Assembly: GCF_014274465.1 (NCBI RefSeq)
Contig: NZ_CP060394.1
Location: 5,456,001 to 5,520,000 of the forward strand
DNA: 64,000 nt
DNA from: Alloacidobacterium dinghuense
Lineage (GTDB): Bacteria > Acidobacteriota > Terriglobia > Terriglobales > Acidobacteriaceae
Reading direction: 5' to 3'
Shown here: positions 45,168-53,451 of the stretch, in pieces
Numbering within the stretch: position 1 is the stretch's first letter
How the letters are laid out: the number at the start of each line of letters is the position of its first letter
Program-made: the position numbers and the translations under genes
The notes under the pieces: model-generated
What the model was told of the DNA's origin: nothing
The model's input: the letters and a program-made list of their open reading frames with translations, nothing else
Databases searched by the model: none

Positions 45168-45593
45168 ATGGCATATAGCGATAAGGTAATTGATCACTAC
45201 AACAATCCGCGCAACGTTGGGCAGATGGACAAGAGCAGCCAGGAAGTAGGCACGGGTCTGGTTGGTGCGCCGGAATGCGGCGACGTGATGCGCCTGCAGA
45301 TCAGGGTGAATCCGGAGACGCAGGTGATTGAAGAAGCCAAGTTCAAGACCTTCGGCTGCGGCTCGGCGATTGCTTCGTCCTCGCTGGCGACGGAGTGGGT
45401 GAAGGGCAAGACGGTTTCCGAGGCGATGGAGATCAAGAATACGGATATCGTGAAGGAGCTTTCCCTGCCTCCAGTGAAGATCCACTGTTCCGTGCTTGCG
45501 GAAGACGCGATTCGCGCAGCGATTGGCGATTGGAAGAAAAAGAACGGCGTTGGCGAGACTGCGAACACTGTGGAGCCTGTGGCCGCTCAGTAA
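45168..45593 (+). CDS. iscU: Fe-S scaffold protein IscU
   Basis: Scaffold on which the [2Fe-2S] cluster is built before transfer by HscA/HscB. The 141-residue protein has the three cluster cysteines C37 (PECGD), C64 (FGCGSA) and the one in IHCSV, with D39 that allows transfer. LPPVK, the exact HscA recognition motif, precedes the last cysteine. Length is standard for bacterial IscU. It is between iscS and iscA. Confidence 0.97.
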   Translation: MAYSDKVIDHYNNPRNVGQMDKSSQEVGTGLVGAPECGDVMRLQIRVNPETQVIEEAKFKTFGCGSAIASSSLATEWVKGKTVSEAMEIKNTDIVKELSLPPVKIHCSVLAEDAIRAAIGDWKKKNGVGETANTVEPVAAQ

Positions 45594-45616
45594 GAGACGG
45601 TGGTTTCTCGTCCTGC

Positions 45617-45633
45617 CGCGCACAAAATGCGCG
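45617..45633. repeat. Small hairpin between iscU and iscA
   Basis: CGCGCA (45617-45622) and TGCGCG (45628-45633) pair with a five-base loop. The core resembles that of the hairpin repeats at 29498 and 46810 (CAAAATGCGCG). It may affect relative iscU/iscA expression by protecting or pausing transcript. Confidence 0.35.
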
Positions 45634-45670
45634 ACAAGAACGGGTGCCTGTTGTGTGTTGGGGTTGAGAG

Positions 45671-46054
45671 ATGAGTGCTGAGTTAGCTGTTCTGAATGCC
45701 GAGAACCTGACGCCGAATCAGAAGGGCGTGCAGGTTACTGAGCGTGCTTTGAAGCGCATCCGCATCGCGATGGCGAAGGAAGGGATTTCGCCAACCGAGG
45801 GCGGGCTGCGCCTGGGCGTACAGGGCGGTGGCTGCTCAGGCTTGTCGTATAACATTCGCTTTGACACGCAGCCGCGTGAGCGCGACCGCATTTATCAATT
45901 TGAGGATGTGCGGGTCTTTGTCGATCCGAAGTCGTTTATCTATCTGCACGGGATGGTTCTGGATTACGAAGAGACGCTGATGCGGCAGGGCTTCAACTTT
46001 ATCAACCCAAACTCAACGAAGTCCTGCGGCTGTGGGTCGTCATTTTCATCCTGA
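45671..46054 (+). CDS. iscA: A-type Fe-S carrier IscA
   Basis: A-type carrier that receives clusters from IscU for delivery to apo-proteins. The HesB domain has the three conserved cysteines: GGGCSGLSY and SCGCGSS near the end, 127 residues in all. The N-terminus (MSAELAVLNAENLTPNQK) is a short extension. Fifth open position of the isc gene order is kept (iscA follows iscU). A hairpin separates it from hscB. Confidence 0.96.
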   Translation: MSAELAVLNAENLTPNQKGVQVTERALKRIRIAMAKEGISPTEGGLRLGVQGGGCSGLSYNIRFDTQPRERDRIYQFEDVRVFVDPKSFIYLHGMVLDYEETLMRQGFNFINPNSTKSCGCGSSFSS

Positions 46055-46060
46055 TATGAA

Positions 46061-46084
46061 AAGCCGCTCACGATAGAGCGGCTT
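46061..46084 (+). terminator. Hairpin between iscA and hscB
   Basis: AAGCCGCTC (46061-46069) and GAGCGGCTT (46076-46084) pair perfectly over nine bases with a six-base loop. It lacks a clean T-run (CAATCTTT follows) and lies inside the operon, 12 bases before hscB, so partial termination, attenuation or mRNA processing is more likely than full stop. Confidence 0.45.
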
Positions 46085-46095
46085 CAATCTTTAGC

Positions 46096-46806
46096 ATGCC
46101 AACTACTGAGGAACAATCCGTGAAGACGGCCTGCTGGTCGTGCGGCTCTGGGCTGTCCGCAGGCGCGCCCTTCTGCGATGCGTGCGGCAAGGTGCAGAAC
46201 CCTGCTGCCGACGTGACTTACTTCTATATGTTTGGATTGCCACGGAAACTGGCTCTCGATACTGCTGGACTTGAGCGTGCATTCTATAAGTTGAGCCGTA
46301 AGCTGCATCCAGATGTGTATGCGCGTGCGAGCGAGCAGGAGCAGCAATGGAGCTTGGAGCAGACGTCGCTGTTGAATGATGCATATCGTACGCTGAAAAA
46401 TCCGATTACGCGCACAGAATATCTGCTTCGTCTTGAAGGCGTCGAAATCGACCAGGATCGATCTGCTGAAAACGGTGCGAAGAAAGAGTCGCGAGTACCG
46501 CCGGATCTGCTGGAAGAAGTCTTTGAGCTGAACATGCAGCTTGAAGAAATGCGCATGAATCAGAAAACGGGTGAGGATGATCCGCAACTGCGCCAGGACC
46601 TGGAGAGGGCGAAGACGCAGTTTGAAGGGCAGATGGCTGATTCTGATTCGCAGTTGCAGGCCCTGTGGGCGAATTGGGACGCGGCCCTCGATGCGCAGGA
46701 TGAGGCATCGCAGTCTGGTGCGAAGGACACGATGGTGGCGCTGCTGGATCGTCGGCGGTATGTGCGGAATCTGGTGCGCGACGTGAACGAGGCGCTAGGG
46801 GCATAG
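46096..46806 (+). CDS. hscB: J-type co-chaperone HscB with N-terminal zinc finger
   Basis: J-protein that brings IscU to HscA and stimulates its ATPase. The J domain (about residues 38-110) has the HPD in SRKLHPDVY. Unusually for bacteria, the N-terminus carries C13-x2-C16 and C27-x2-C30, a zinc-finger-like knuckle seen in eukaryotic HSC20. The C-terminal helical bundle (EEVFELNMQLEEMRM) binds IscU. At 236 residues it is longer than E. coli HscB (171) because of this extension and the long tail. ATG at 46096. Confidence 0.94.
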   Translation: MPTTEEQSVKTACWSCGSGLSAGAPFCDACGKVQNPAADVTYFYMFGLPRKLALDTAGLERAFYKLSRKLHPDVYARASEQEQQWSLEQTSLLNDAYRTLKNPITRTEYLLRLEGVEIDQDRSAENGAKKESRVPPDLLEEVFELNMQLEEMRMNQKTGEDDPQLRQDLERAKTQFEGQMADSDSQLQALWANWDAALDAQDEASQSGAKDTMVALLDRRRYVRNLVRDVNEALGA

Positions 46807-46809
46807 CTT

Positions 46810-46842
46810 TCCCACCGTTTCGCAAAATGCGCGAAAGGATGG
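46810..46842. repeat. Hairpin repeat, inverted copy, between hscB and hscA
   Basis: CCCACCGTTTCGC (46810-46822) pairs with GCGAAAGGATGGG (46830-46842) in 11 of 13 positions, loop of seven. It is the same element as 29498-29529 in opposite orientation. Together with the neighbouring repeat it fills the 124 bases between hscB and hscA. Confidence 0.6.
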
Positions 46843-46877
46843 GGCAGCCGGTGGTGATCGTGCTAGACAGTGCGAAA

Positions 46878-46909
46878 AAGCAGGTCCTTCGCTGCGCTCA
46901 CGATGACAG
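46878..46909 (-). repeat. Dispersed intergenic repeat, copy 5, before hscA
   Basis: On the minus strand: CTGTCATCGTGAGCGCAG, then CGAAGGACCTGCTT. Matches the same consensus as copies 1-4. Located 21 bases before hscA. Confidence 0.6.
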
Positions 46910-46930
46910 CTTTTGGGTAGAGATAACTAA

Positions 46931-48865
46931 ATGGCGGAAGCACGCATAGTCGGAATTGATTTGGGCACAACGAATTCTCTCGTCGCATTTATGCAGGGCG
47001 AGCAGCCGGTGGTGATTCCCGGCGAGGATGGGTCGAACCTTGTGCCTTCGGTTGTTGCGCTGGCCGGTGATGGCCCGCGGAAGTTTGTTGTTGGCAATGG
47101 GGCGCGGCAGTACCTTGTCGAGACCCCGGAACGGGTGATCTATTCAGCGAAACGGCTGATGGGGCGCGGGGTTGACGATGTGCGCGAAGAGTTGAAGCTT
47201 TTTCCATTTCATCTTGCGGACGATCTGCAAGTGGGGGAAGTGCTGCGCATCAAGCTGGGAGATGAGGAGTTCACTCCGCCTGAGATTTCGGCGTATGTGC
47301 TGCGCCAGTTGAAGAAGAATGCCGAACGGTACTTCGGCGCTCCGGTGACGAAGGCTGTCATTACGGTTCCGGCTTATTTCAACGACGCGCAGCGGCAGGC
47401 GACCAAAGATGCTGGGCGCATGGCTGGTCTTGAGGTGCTTCGTTTAGTAAATGAGCCGACGGCGGCGGCGCTGGCGTATGGACTCGATCGCAATAAGGAC
47501 GGCATCGTTGCGGTTTACGATCTAGGCGGCGGGACCTTTGATATTTCGATTCTGAAGCTGCATGAGGGCATCTTCGAGGTCATCGCGACGAATGGCGATA
47601 CCCATCTTGGCGGCGATGATATCGATAATTTGCTGATTGCGGTTGCGCTCGATGACATTCAGGGCGAGCTGGGCGTTGATGTGCACACGAGCCCGGAGAC
47701 GGTCCAGGCGATTCGCAAGGAAGTGATTGCGGCGAAGATTGCGTTGTCGTCCGAACAGGTGGCACGTATCAGCGTTGATCTGCCGAACGGGCAAAAGTAT
47801 CAGCGAGAACTGCCGCGCGATGCTTTTGAGCAGATCATTCGCCCGGTGATCGATCGGACGATTGAGCCTTGCAAGCAGGCGTTGAAAGATGCCAGCGAGA
47901 CGCCGGAGCAGATCGATGAGGTTGTGCTGGTCGGCGGATCGACGCGGATCCCAGCGGTGCGTGCGCTGACCGATCATGTTTTTCATTTGAGCCAGCGTGG
48001 TAAAGTTCCGCATACCGAGCTCAATCCCGATGAAGTGGTTGCGCTCGGCGCAGCGGTGCAGGCAAATATTCTTGGTGGCGGCTCCAAGGCCACGGAAGAC
48101 ATGCTGTTGCTCGACGTGACGCCGCTTTCGCTGGGCATTGAAGCATTGGGCGGCGTCGTGGCGAAGATTATTCAGCGCAACTCGACGATTCCGGCATCGG
48201 CGACGGAGCACTTTACGACGGGTGTGGATGGGCAGACGAATGTAGCGATCCACGTCCTCCAAGGCGAGCGCGAACTGGCTAAGGATTGCCGCTCGCTGGC
48301 TCGGTTCGACTTGAAAGGCATTCCGCCGATGAGCGCCGGATTACCGCGTATCGAAGTGAAACTCCTGATCGACGCGAACGGCATTCTGCACGTTTCGGCG
48401 CGTGAGCAGCGCTCGGGTAAGGAAGCTGAAATTGAAGTGAAGCCGACGTACGGGCTAACGGACGAGCAGGTGGAGTCTATGATTCTGGAGTCGTTCGATC
48501 ATGCTGAGAAGGATTTCGCCGAACGGCAACTGATTGAAGCGCGCAACGAGGCAGACACCATTCTGGCCGCAGTGGAGAAGGCTCCGAACCATGCGGCCTG
48601 GCAACTTTTGACCGATGAAGAGCGTGCGCAGATCGGGCTGCTGAAAGATGAGTTGTTTGTGCTGAAGCAGAGCGAAGATCTGAAGGCATTGCGTGCAGGC
48701 ACGGATGCACTGGACAAGGCCACACGGCGATTCGCGGAATTGATGATGGATGCCGCGGTTTCAAGCGCGATCAAGGGGGAGACGATGGACTCAGCTGGCG
48801 ATAAGCTGGGTGAGGGGCCGACGGCACCGCATCCATTCGCACCTGCAGAGATCAGCAAGGATTAG
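46931..48865 (+). CDS. hscA: Hsp70-type chaperone HscA
   Basis: Specialised Hsp70 that drives cluster release from IscU. The ATPase domain has [12 protein letters not shown] (phosphate 1) and [13 protein letters not shown] (phosphate 2) and [15 protein letters not shown]-like [11 protein letters not shown]. The substrate domain follows [14 protein letters not shown]. 644 residues, in line with E. coli HscA (616). The C-terminal lid keeps charged helices. It sits between hscB and fdx; fdx starts three bases after its stop. Confidence 0.96.
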   Translation: MAEARIVGIDLGTTNSLVAFMQGEQPVVIPGEDGSNLVPSVVALAGDGPRKFVVGNGARQYLVETPERVIYSAKRLMGRGVDDVREELKLFPFHLADDLQVGEVLRIKLGDEEFTPPEISAYVLRQLKKNAERYFGAPVTKAVITVPAYFNDAQRQATKDAGRMAGLEVLRLVNEPTAAALAYGLDRNKDGIVAVYDLGGGTFDISILKLHEGIFEVIATNGDTHLGGDDIDNLLIAVALDDIQGELGVDVHTSPETVQAIRKEVIAAKIALSSEQVARISVDLPNGQKYQRELPRDAFEQIIRPVIDRTIEPCKQALKDASETPEQIDEVVLVGGSTRIPAVRALTDHVFHLSQRGKVPHTELNPDEVVALGAAVQANILGGGSKATEDMLLLDVTPLSLGIEALGGVVAKIIQRNSTIPASATEHFTTGVDGQTNVAIHVLQGERELAKDCRSLARFDLKGIPPMSAGLPRIEVKLLIDANGILHVSAREQRSGKEAEIEVKPTYGLTDEQVESMILESFDHAEKDFAERQLIEARNEADTILAAVEKAPNHAAWQLLTDEERAQIGLLKDELFVLKQSEDLKALRAGTDALDKATRRFAELMMDAAVSSAIKGETMDSAGDKLGEGPTAPHPFAPAEISKD

Positions 48866-48868
48866 AAA

Positions 48869-49303
48869 ATGAGTAACGAGAAGACACAGCAGAAAATTGA
48901 TTTGAACAAGCCACCAGCGCCGAATATGGTGCGTGTGACGTTTATGCCTGAGGGAAAGACGGTGGAATTCGAGTTCGGCACCATGCCGTATGACCACCAC
49001 GGAAAGCCAATGTCGTTTCTCGATGTGGCGGAGAATTTCGGAATTTTTCTCGATCATGCCTGCGGTGGATCATGCGCATGTACCACGTGTCATCTGTGGA
49101 TAAAGGATGGAACTCCAGGGTTGAGCGAGGCGGATGACGATGAGCTGGATCGGCTGGACATGGCTGCTGATCTGCAACTCAATTCGCGGCTTGGCTGCCA
49201 GGCAGTGATCACAAGACCCGGAGCATATGTCGTCGAGATTCCGAAGTGGAACCGCAACTACGTTTCTGAAGGCAAGCCACTGGCTTTGGCCGAGGAGAAA
49301 TAA
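48869..49303 (+). CDS. fdx: Isc-type [2Fe-2S] ferredoxin
   Basis: Electron carrier for the Isc system. The 144-residue protein has the adrenodoxin-type ligand pattern C-x5-C-x2-C...C: HACGGSCACTTCHL and RLGCQAVI. A polar N-terminus (about 20 residues) is longer than in E. coli Fdx (111). The stop directly precedes the iscX start with no gap. Reduction of [2Fe-2S] on IscU during assembly is the known role. Confidence 0.95.
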   Translation: MSNEKTQQKIDLNKPPAPNMVRVTFMPEGKTVEFEFGTMPYDHHGKPMSFLDVAENFGIFLDHACGGSCACTTCHLWIKDGTPGLSEADDDELDRLDMAADLQLNSRLGCQAVITRPGAYVVEIPKWNRNYVSEGKPLALAEEK

Positions 49304-49522
49304 ATGGCGCGCGAGATTCATTGGACGGACACAGAAGAAATTGGAATTCAGCTGCAGGAAAAATTTCCCGATCTTGATCCGCTCACTGTTCGGTTCACCG
49401 ATCTGCACAAGTACATTACCGAACTCGATGGATTTGCCGACGATCCGTCGACCTCGAATGAGTCGAAGCTGGAAGCAATCCAGATGGCCTGGTATGAGGA
49501 GTTCAAGGATGCCTCCAGCTAG
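49304..49522 (+). CDS. iscX: IscX regulator of Fe-S assembly
   Basis: Small acidic protein that binds IscS and iron, tuning assembly speed. 72 residues: REIHWTDTEEIGIQL at the start and AIQMAWYEEFKDASS at the end, matching IscX (66 residues in E. coli, WTD...I...L...WYEE). Starts directly after fdx. The operon ends here; the next gene (49556) is convergent. Confidence 0.92.
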   Translation: MAREIHWTDTEEIGIQLQEKFPDLDPLTVRFTDLHKYITELDGFADDPSTSNESKLEAIQMAWYEEFKDASS

Positions 49523-49555
49523 CGAATTCAGTTACTACTCGACGACGCACTTCAA

Positions 49556-52500
49556 CTAGAAGACAATTTTGCCGCTCAGTTGCAGTTCTCGCGCATAGTT
49601 TGCAGTGCTCGTGACCACGCCGAACAACTGCGGGTTATTCAAATCACTACCGGGTGTACTGAATACAGTATGGTTAAGCACGTTAAATGCCTCTGCACGG
49701 AACTGAAATTGCAAGCTCTCCCATATCGGGAAACTTCGAATGACTGAGGGAGTAAGGTCCCAATAAGGTTGGGATCGAAGCGAGTTGCGGCCTGCATTCC
49801 CAAACGTGAATGGCGCGGGAGATTGATACGCCCCGGTATTGAACCACTCGGCTGCATTGCGATTGGATCGATGAGGATCTCCGACTCGATTGAGATATAC
49901 GAAATCATTGCCGATGTTGGCTATATCCGAACTAATCGTCGGAGAAAAGGGCTGTCCGGACCGGCCAGTGAGCAGACCATTGATTTGCCAGTTGCCGAGG
50001 ATGTAATCCAACACACCATTTCCTGTCGAAAATCTCTTGCCTTTCCCGATCGGCACTTCATAGAGAGCGTTGATCGAAAGTACATGCGTCAAATCGAATC
50101 CAGATACCGAGCGGGAACCTGACGGATTGTACGGGTTCTGTGGAAGCGAACCCTCTACGCCAAACCAGCCGTCATCTTCGGTCATCGCTTTCGAATAGGT
50201 GTAGGACACTCCGTATGAGAAGCCGTTCGTGTACCGCCGGTCGAACTCAACCTGCAGAGCGTTATAGTCCGCGAATCCTGCGCTGCGATCGTAGAAAGTA
50301 GGAATGCTGTAAGGATAGGGCGCACGAGCTTGGTAATCACCCGGCCCAGGTGTTAAGGCTGTGTTGTAATAGCCGCCAACATTGGTCCTGTGCGAGCCTG
50401 ATCCGACGTAGTTAATGGTCACTGCGGTAGAAGAATTCAACTGACGCTGCACACCAAAATTCCATTGCTCTGAGTAAGGGTTCTTGATGTGCGGATCATA
50501 GAACCATGTGTTGTTCGTGAAAGGTGTTGCTGGTGGAAAGAGGCCGCTGCCGCTCGCAACCAGCGGATTTTGCGCCTGCACGGTCGGCGTTGGTGATGCA
50601 GACGTTGGCTCGTTGAGGTGAGTCTGAATCTGCTGTCCAATATCGGGCCACGCACCCTCGATATTCTGTGCCATCTGGGTGACCGCAGCCCAGTTGTCGT
50701 AGACAATGCCAAAGGCACCTCGGATGACGGTCTTGTCGTCCACGGAATAGGCAAATCCAAGACGCGGCCCAAAGTTCGTGCCAACATTGTGTGCAATCTT
50801 GCCCCGTGGGTCAACGACAACGTGATCCGGCAACGTGCCATCACCGGGAATGCAAGGAGCGTGACCACGGACGCTGCATGGGGGAGGGAGCTTCTGCACT
50901 ACATAAGTGCCGTTGCCGAAATCCATATCTCCGGTTTCAATACCACCCTGCTGGCCAATCGTTGCGTTCGTTCCATAGGGGGGAATGAAGGTGTAATCGT
51001 AGCGCAGCCCAAAATTGAGCGTAAATTTAGGCGTCACCTTCCAAGAGTCTTCACCGAAAACGCTGAGCAGGCCACCCGGGCGCGTTGTCTCATCCACGTT
51101 TCTGCGGCTGGCTCCATGAGGAACGTTCAGAATGAAGGACGACACGGCGTCGCCGGTTCCACCTACATTTGGGTTCGCCGCAGTGCTTGTCGCGTCGAAA
51201 GTCAATCCAATTTGAGACAGAGGACTGACGAAGTTGTTCGTCGTATACCCACCGCCGAACTTCAGCTGATGGTTTCCAACGATCTTGCTGACTGTGGCGT
51301 GGTACTCGTAACTATCGGTCGCTTTCGGTGTGTCGTTAATGCTTTCGCCACCATTGGCATAGCCGCTGATGCCGGGGCCAGGAATCAAAGAGCCGCCATT
51401 TGCTCCAGCGAACCCACTGGCAAAGTCGTCGTTGAAACCAACAGTGCTGTAGATCCCGGAGGTGGATGTGATAAATCGTGTCGCCGTATTGTCGAGTACG
51501 GTGATGTGTGCGAATTGAGCCTGCAGGATAAGCCCCGGATTGAAAATGTGGACATAGCTGCCACCCCAATCGCGAGCATCAAGCGGATGGATGACGTGGA
51601 GTGCTGGGAGGTTCCCGGAGGTGGTCACCTGACTGTTGATGAAGCTGTACCGGAACCACGCGGAGTCTTTCGACCCGAAGTTCTGGTCGACCCGAACGCT
51701 GAACTCATCCTGGTTCTGGATCAATGGGGTGGTGTCAAGTGCGTTAGCCGTGCCATTGCTGAAAAAGGGACCAGCTGCCGGAAAGACATATTGCGCGTAG
51801 GCAACCATACGTGGATCGATCAAGCTTGAAGGGATCTGATTACCTGGAAACGGGTCGCGTATGTAGCTTCCCGGATTCGCAGGATCGGGTCGGGTTGTAA
51901 AGGGATTGTATATCTGAGGCGCTCCGCTCTCGTCACCTGCAAGCTGTGCTGCGGTGGGGACCAGCAGGTTTGTATCCTGCACTTTTGAGTAACGGAAACC
52001 CTGGTAAGCCCCAAAGAAGAAAGTCTTGTTTCTGCCGTTATAGAGCTTAGGAATCAGAACGGGCCCACCGACAGACGCGCCGAACTGGTTTTCGTGATAG
52101 GCAGGTTTCGGCTGGTCAGGGGGCAGGAAATAGTTACGCGCATCAAAAACGGTGTTGCGCACATAATCCCATGCGCCACCGTGGAAATCGTTTGTGCCAC
52201 TCTTCGTAACTACATTGACGACACCCCCCAAGACGGATCCGAACTCCGCGTTGTCTGTGTGCGAAACGACCTTAAACTCCTGAACGGAGTCGATGATTGG
52301 CGGAACCGCATAGGTGCTTTCAATGGTGCCGTAGTCGTTCAGACCGTCCATCAGGTACATGTTGCTGCGGTTCGTCTGACCATTGACAGCAGGAAAGCTG
52401 TAGTCGGCGCCGATCGTGACCGGAGCACCAAAACCGCCGCTGTTCTGCATCCCTGCAGCCTGCCCGGTCATAATTGGTGAAACACCCGGAGTAAGTTGCA

Positions 52501-52996
52501 GAAGCTGCGTGAAGTTCCGGCCGTTGAGCGGGATCTCGTTCACCTGCTTGGTGGCGATCACTGCGCCGAGGTCGGCTCCTTGAAGGTCCAGCTGTTGTGC
52601 GCCGGCCTCGACTGTTACCACCTGGGTCTGCGTACCCACCGTCAACGTGAAGTTCATCGTCGCTGTTTGACCCACCGTCAGAACAAACTCCGGTATCTGT
52701 TGCGGGCTGAATCCGGTTGCTTTTGCCTCGAGCGTATATCGCCCCGGCGTAATGTTCAGGAAAACGTACTCACCCGAACCATTACTAACTGACGCGCGCT
52801 CAACCGACGTGTCTACATTGCGCAATGTAACGGTCGCGTTTGCAACGACGGCACCGCTGGAATCGCGCGCTATACCGCTGATAGAAGCAGTTGAGAGCTG
52901 AGCAATAGCTGCGCCAGTTATGCAGAAAACGCTGAGCAGGAAACATATGCGCGCCACAATTCGAAACGAATATCGCAATTCCGCAGAATTCAGCAT
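49556..52996 (-). CDS. TonB-dependent-receptor-like outer-membrane protein
   Basis: A 1146-residue exported outer-membrane protein: signal peptide (about 1-32), carboxypeptidase-regulatory-like beta domain (36-120, SISGIARDSSGAVVANATVT and GRYTLEAKATGF), plug domain with NEIPLNGRNF, and a large beta barrel ending QLSGKIVF. This layout (Oar-like) is typical of Acidobacteriota and takes up glycans or their fragments. No TonB box is evident. AGGAGG at 53002-53008 gives a strong start at 52996. The TTTGAGCGCTTATT element upstream is shared with the solute-binding gene, so it probably imports the same fucosylated substrate. Confidence 0.93.
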   Translation of the reverse strand: MLNSAELRYSFRIVARICFLLSVFCITGAAIAQLSTASISGIARDSSGAVVANATVTLRNVDTSVERASVSNGSGEYVFLNITPGRYTLEAKATGFSPQQIPEFVLTVGQTATMNFTLTVGTQTQVVTVEAGAQQLDLQGADLGAVIATKQVNEIPLNGRNFTQLLQLTPGVSPIMTGQAAGMQNSGGFGAPVTIGADYSFPAVNGQTNRSNMYLMDGLNDYGTIESTYAVPPIIDSVQEFKVVSHTDNAEFGSVLGGVVNVVTKSGTNDFHGGAWDYVRNTVFDARNYFLPPDQPKPAYHENQFGASVGGPVLIPKLYNGRNKTFFFGAYQGFRYSKVQDTNLLVPTAAQLAGDESGAPQIYNPFTTRPDPANPGSYIRDPFPGNQIPSSLIDPRMVAYAQYVFPAAGPFFSNGTANALDTTPLIQNQDEFSVRVDQNFGSKDSAWFRYSFINSQVTTSGNLPALHVIHPLDARDWGGSYVHIFNPGLILQAQFAHITVLDNTATRFITSTSGIYSTVGFNDDFASGFAGANGGSLIPGPGISGYANGGESINDTPKATDSYEYHATVSKIVGNHQLKFGGGYTTNNFVSPLSQIGLTFDATSTAANPNVGGTGDAVSSFILNVPHGASRRNVDETTRPGGLLSVFGEDSWKVTPKFTLNFGLRYDYTFIPPYGTNATIGQQGGIETGDMDFGNGTYVVQKLPPPCSVRGHAPCIPGDGTLPDHVVVDPRGKIAHNVGTNFGPRLGFAYSVDDKTVIRGAFGIVYDNWAAVTQMAQNIEGAWPDIGQQIQTHLNEPTSASPTPTVQAQNPLVASGSGLFPPATPFTNNTWFYDPHIKNPYSEQWNFGVQRQLNSSTAVTINYVGSGSHRTNVGGYYNTALTPGPGDYQARAPYPYSIPTFYDRSAGFADYNALQVEFDRRYTNGFSYGVSYTYSKAMTEDDGWFGVEGSLPQNPYNPSGSRSVSGFDLTHVLSINALYEVPIGKGKRFSTGNGVLDYILGNWQINGLLTGRSGQPFSPTISSDIANIGNDFVYLNRVGDPHRSNRNAAEWFNTGAYQSPAPFTFGNAGRNSLRSQPYWDLTPSVIRSFPIWESLQFQFRAEAFNVLNHTVFSTPGSDLNNPQLFGVVTSTANYARELQLSGKIVF

Positions 52997-53216
52997 AGAT
53001 TACCTCCTGAAAAGCCTCGCTTGAAGAAAGAGTTCGCCGCGATTCGTAGTCAACGGCTAATTTGGTACCCGATACTTCGTCAGTTTGACCTTGTACTCAA
53101 CCGAAAGAATGACTGTCAAGAACTTTTTTATGAATAGAACATAATTTTCATAACTCAAATCCATTCTTTGAGGATTTGGTTGCAAACGCCTTCTCGTCCG
53201 CGGAGCTAAAGATGTA

Positions 53217-53234
53217 AATAAGCGCTCAAAATTC
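53217..53234 (-). promoter_or_regulatory. Operator-like element A upstream of the receptor
   Basis: Minus strand TTTTGAGCGCTTATTTAC contains TTTGAGCGCTTATT, 14 bases identical to the copy in the solute-binding promoter and in the same orientation to its gene. Core TGAGCGCTTA is an imperfect palindrome with central CG, as in LacI-type operators. Confidence 0.6.
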
Positions 53235-53263
53235 TGGAGAACGATAGTCGCAAGTAGCCGCCC

Positions 53264-53284
53264 TTGTCAAGCTTATATTGACAA
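53264..53284. promoter_or_regulatory. Inverted repeat TTGTCAA / TTGACAA
   Basis: TTGTCAA (53264-53270) and TTGACAA (53278-53284) are exact inverted copies with seven bases between. It includes -35-like hexamers for the transporter side and a TATGCT -10-like sequence follows nearby. A GntR-type regulator is encoded next to the transporter, so this could be its operator. Confidence 0.45.
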
Positions 53285-53349
53285 ATGGTATGCTCTTTAC
53301 CCGTCATCCGAGGATTGCAGTCCCATGAGTAGGAGAGGGAAGTATATGA

Positions 53350-53359
53350 TTTGAGCGTC
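53350..53359 (+). promoter_or_regulatory. Operator-like element B before the transporter unit
   Basis: TTTGAGCGTC shares TTTGAGCG with elements A and C in the same orientation relative to the downstream gene. Weaker copy of the shared motif. Confidence 0.4.
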
Positions 53360-53391
53360 TAAACTGAGAAAAAACGGGTTGGAGGGTAAAG

Positions 53392-53451
53392 ATGGAAATT
53401 GCTGTTCGGGAAAGCAAAATCGTCATCATTCGAAGCGAAACCAGCCTATGA
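53392..53451 (+). CDS. 19-codon leader ORF coupled to the transporter
   Basis: ATG at 53392 follows GGAGGG by five bases, the strongest ribosome-binding site nearby. It encodes MEIAVRESKIVIIRSETSL and stops at 53449-53451, overlapping the transporter ATG (53448) as ATGA. The transporter start itself has no good ribosome-binding site. The arrangement suggests translation of the leader re-initiates at the transporter, that is translational coupling. No known leader-peptide family. Confidence 0.5.
   Translation: MEIAVRESKIVIIRSETSL

Larger units (their letters stand above)
52997..53391. other. Divergent intergenic regulatory region
   Basis: About 395 bases between the receptor and the transporter unit without a gene. 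It holds the receptor ribosome-binding site (53002-53008), a copy of the 14-bp element at 53216-53233, an inverted repeat at 53264-53284, a related element at 53350-53359 and a strong GGAGGG site at 53381-53386 for a leader ORF. Confidence 0.6.
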
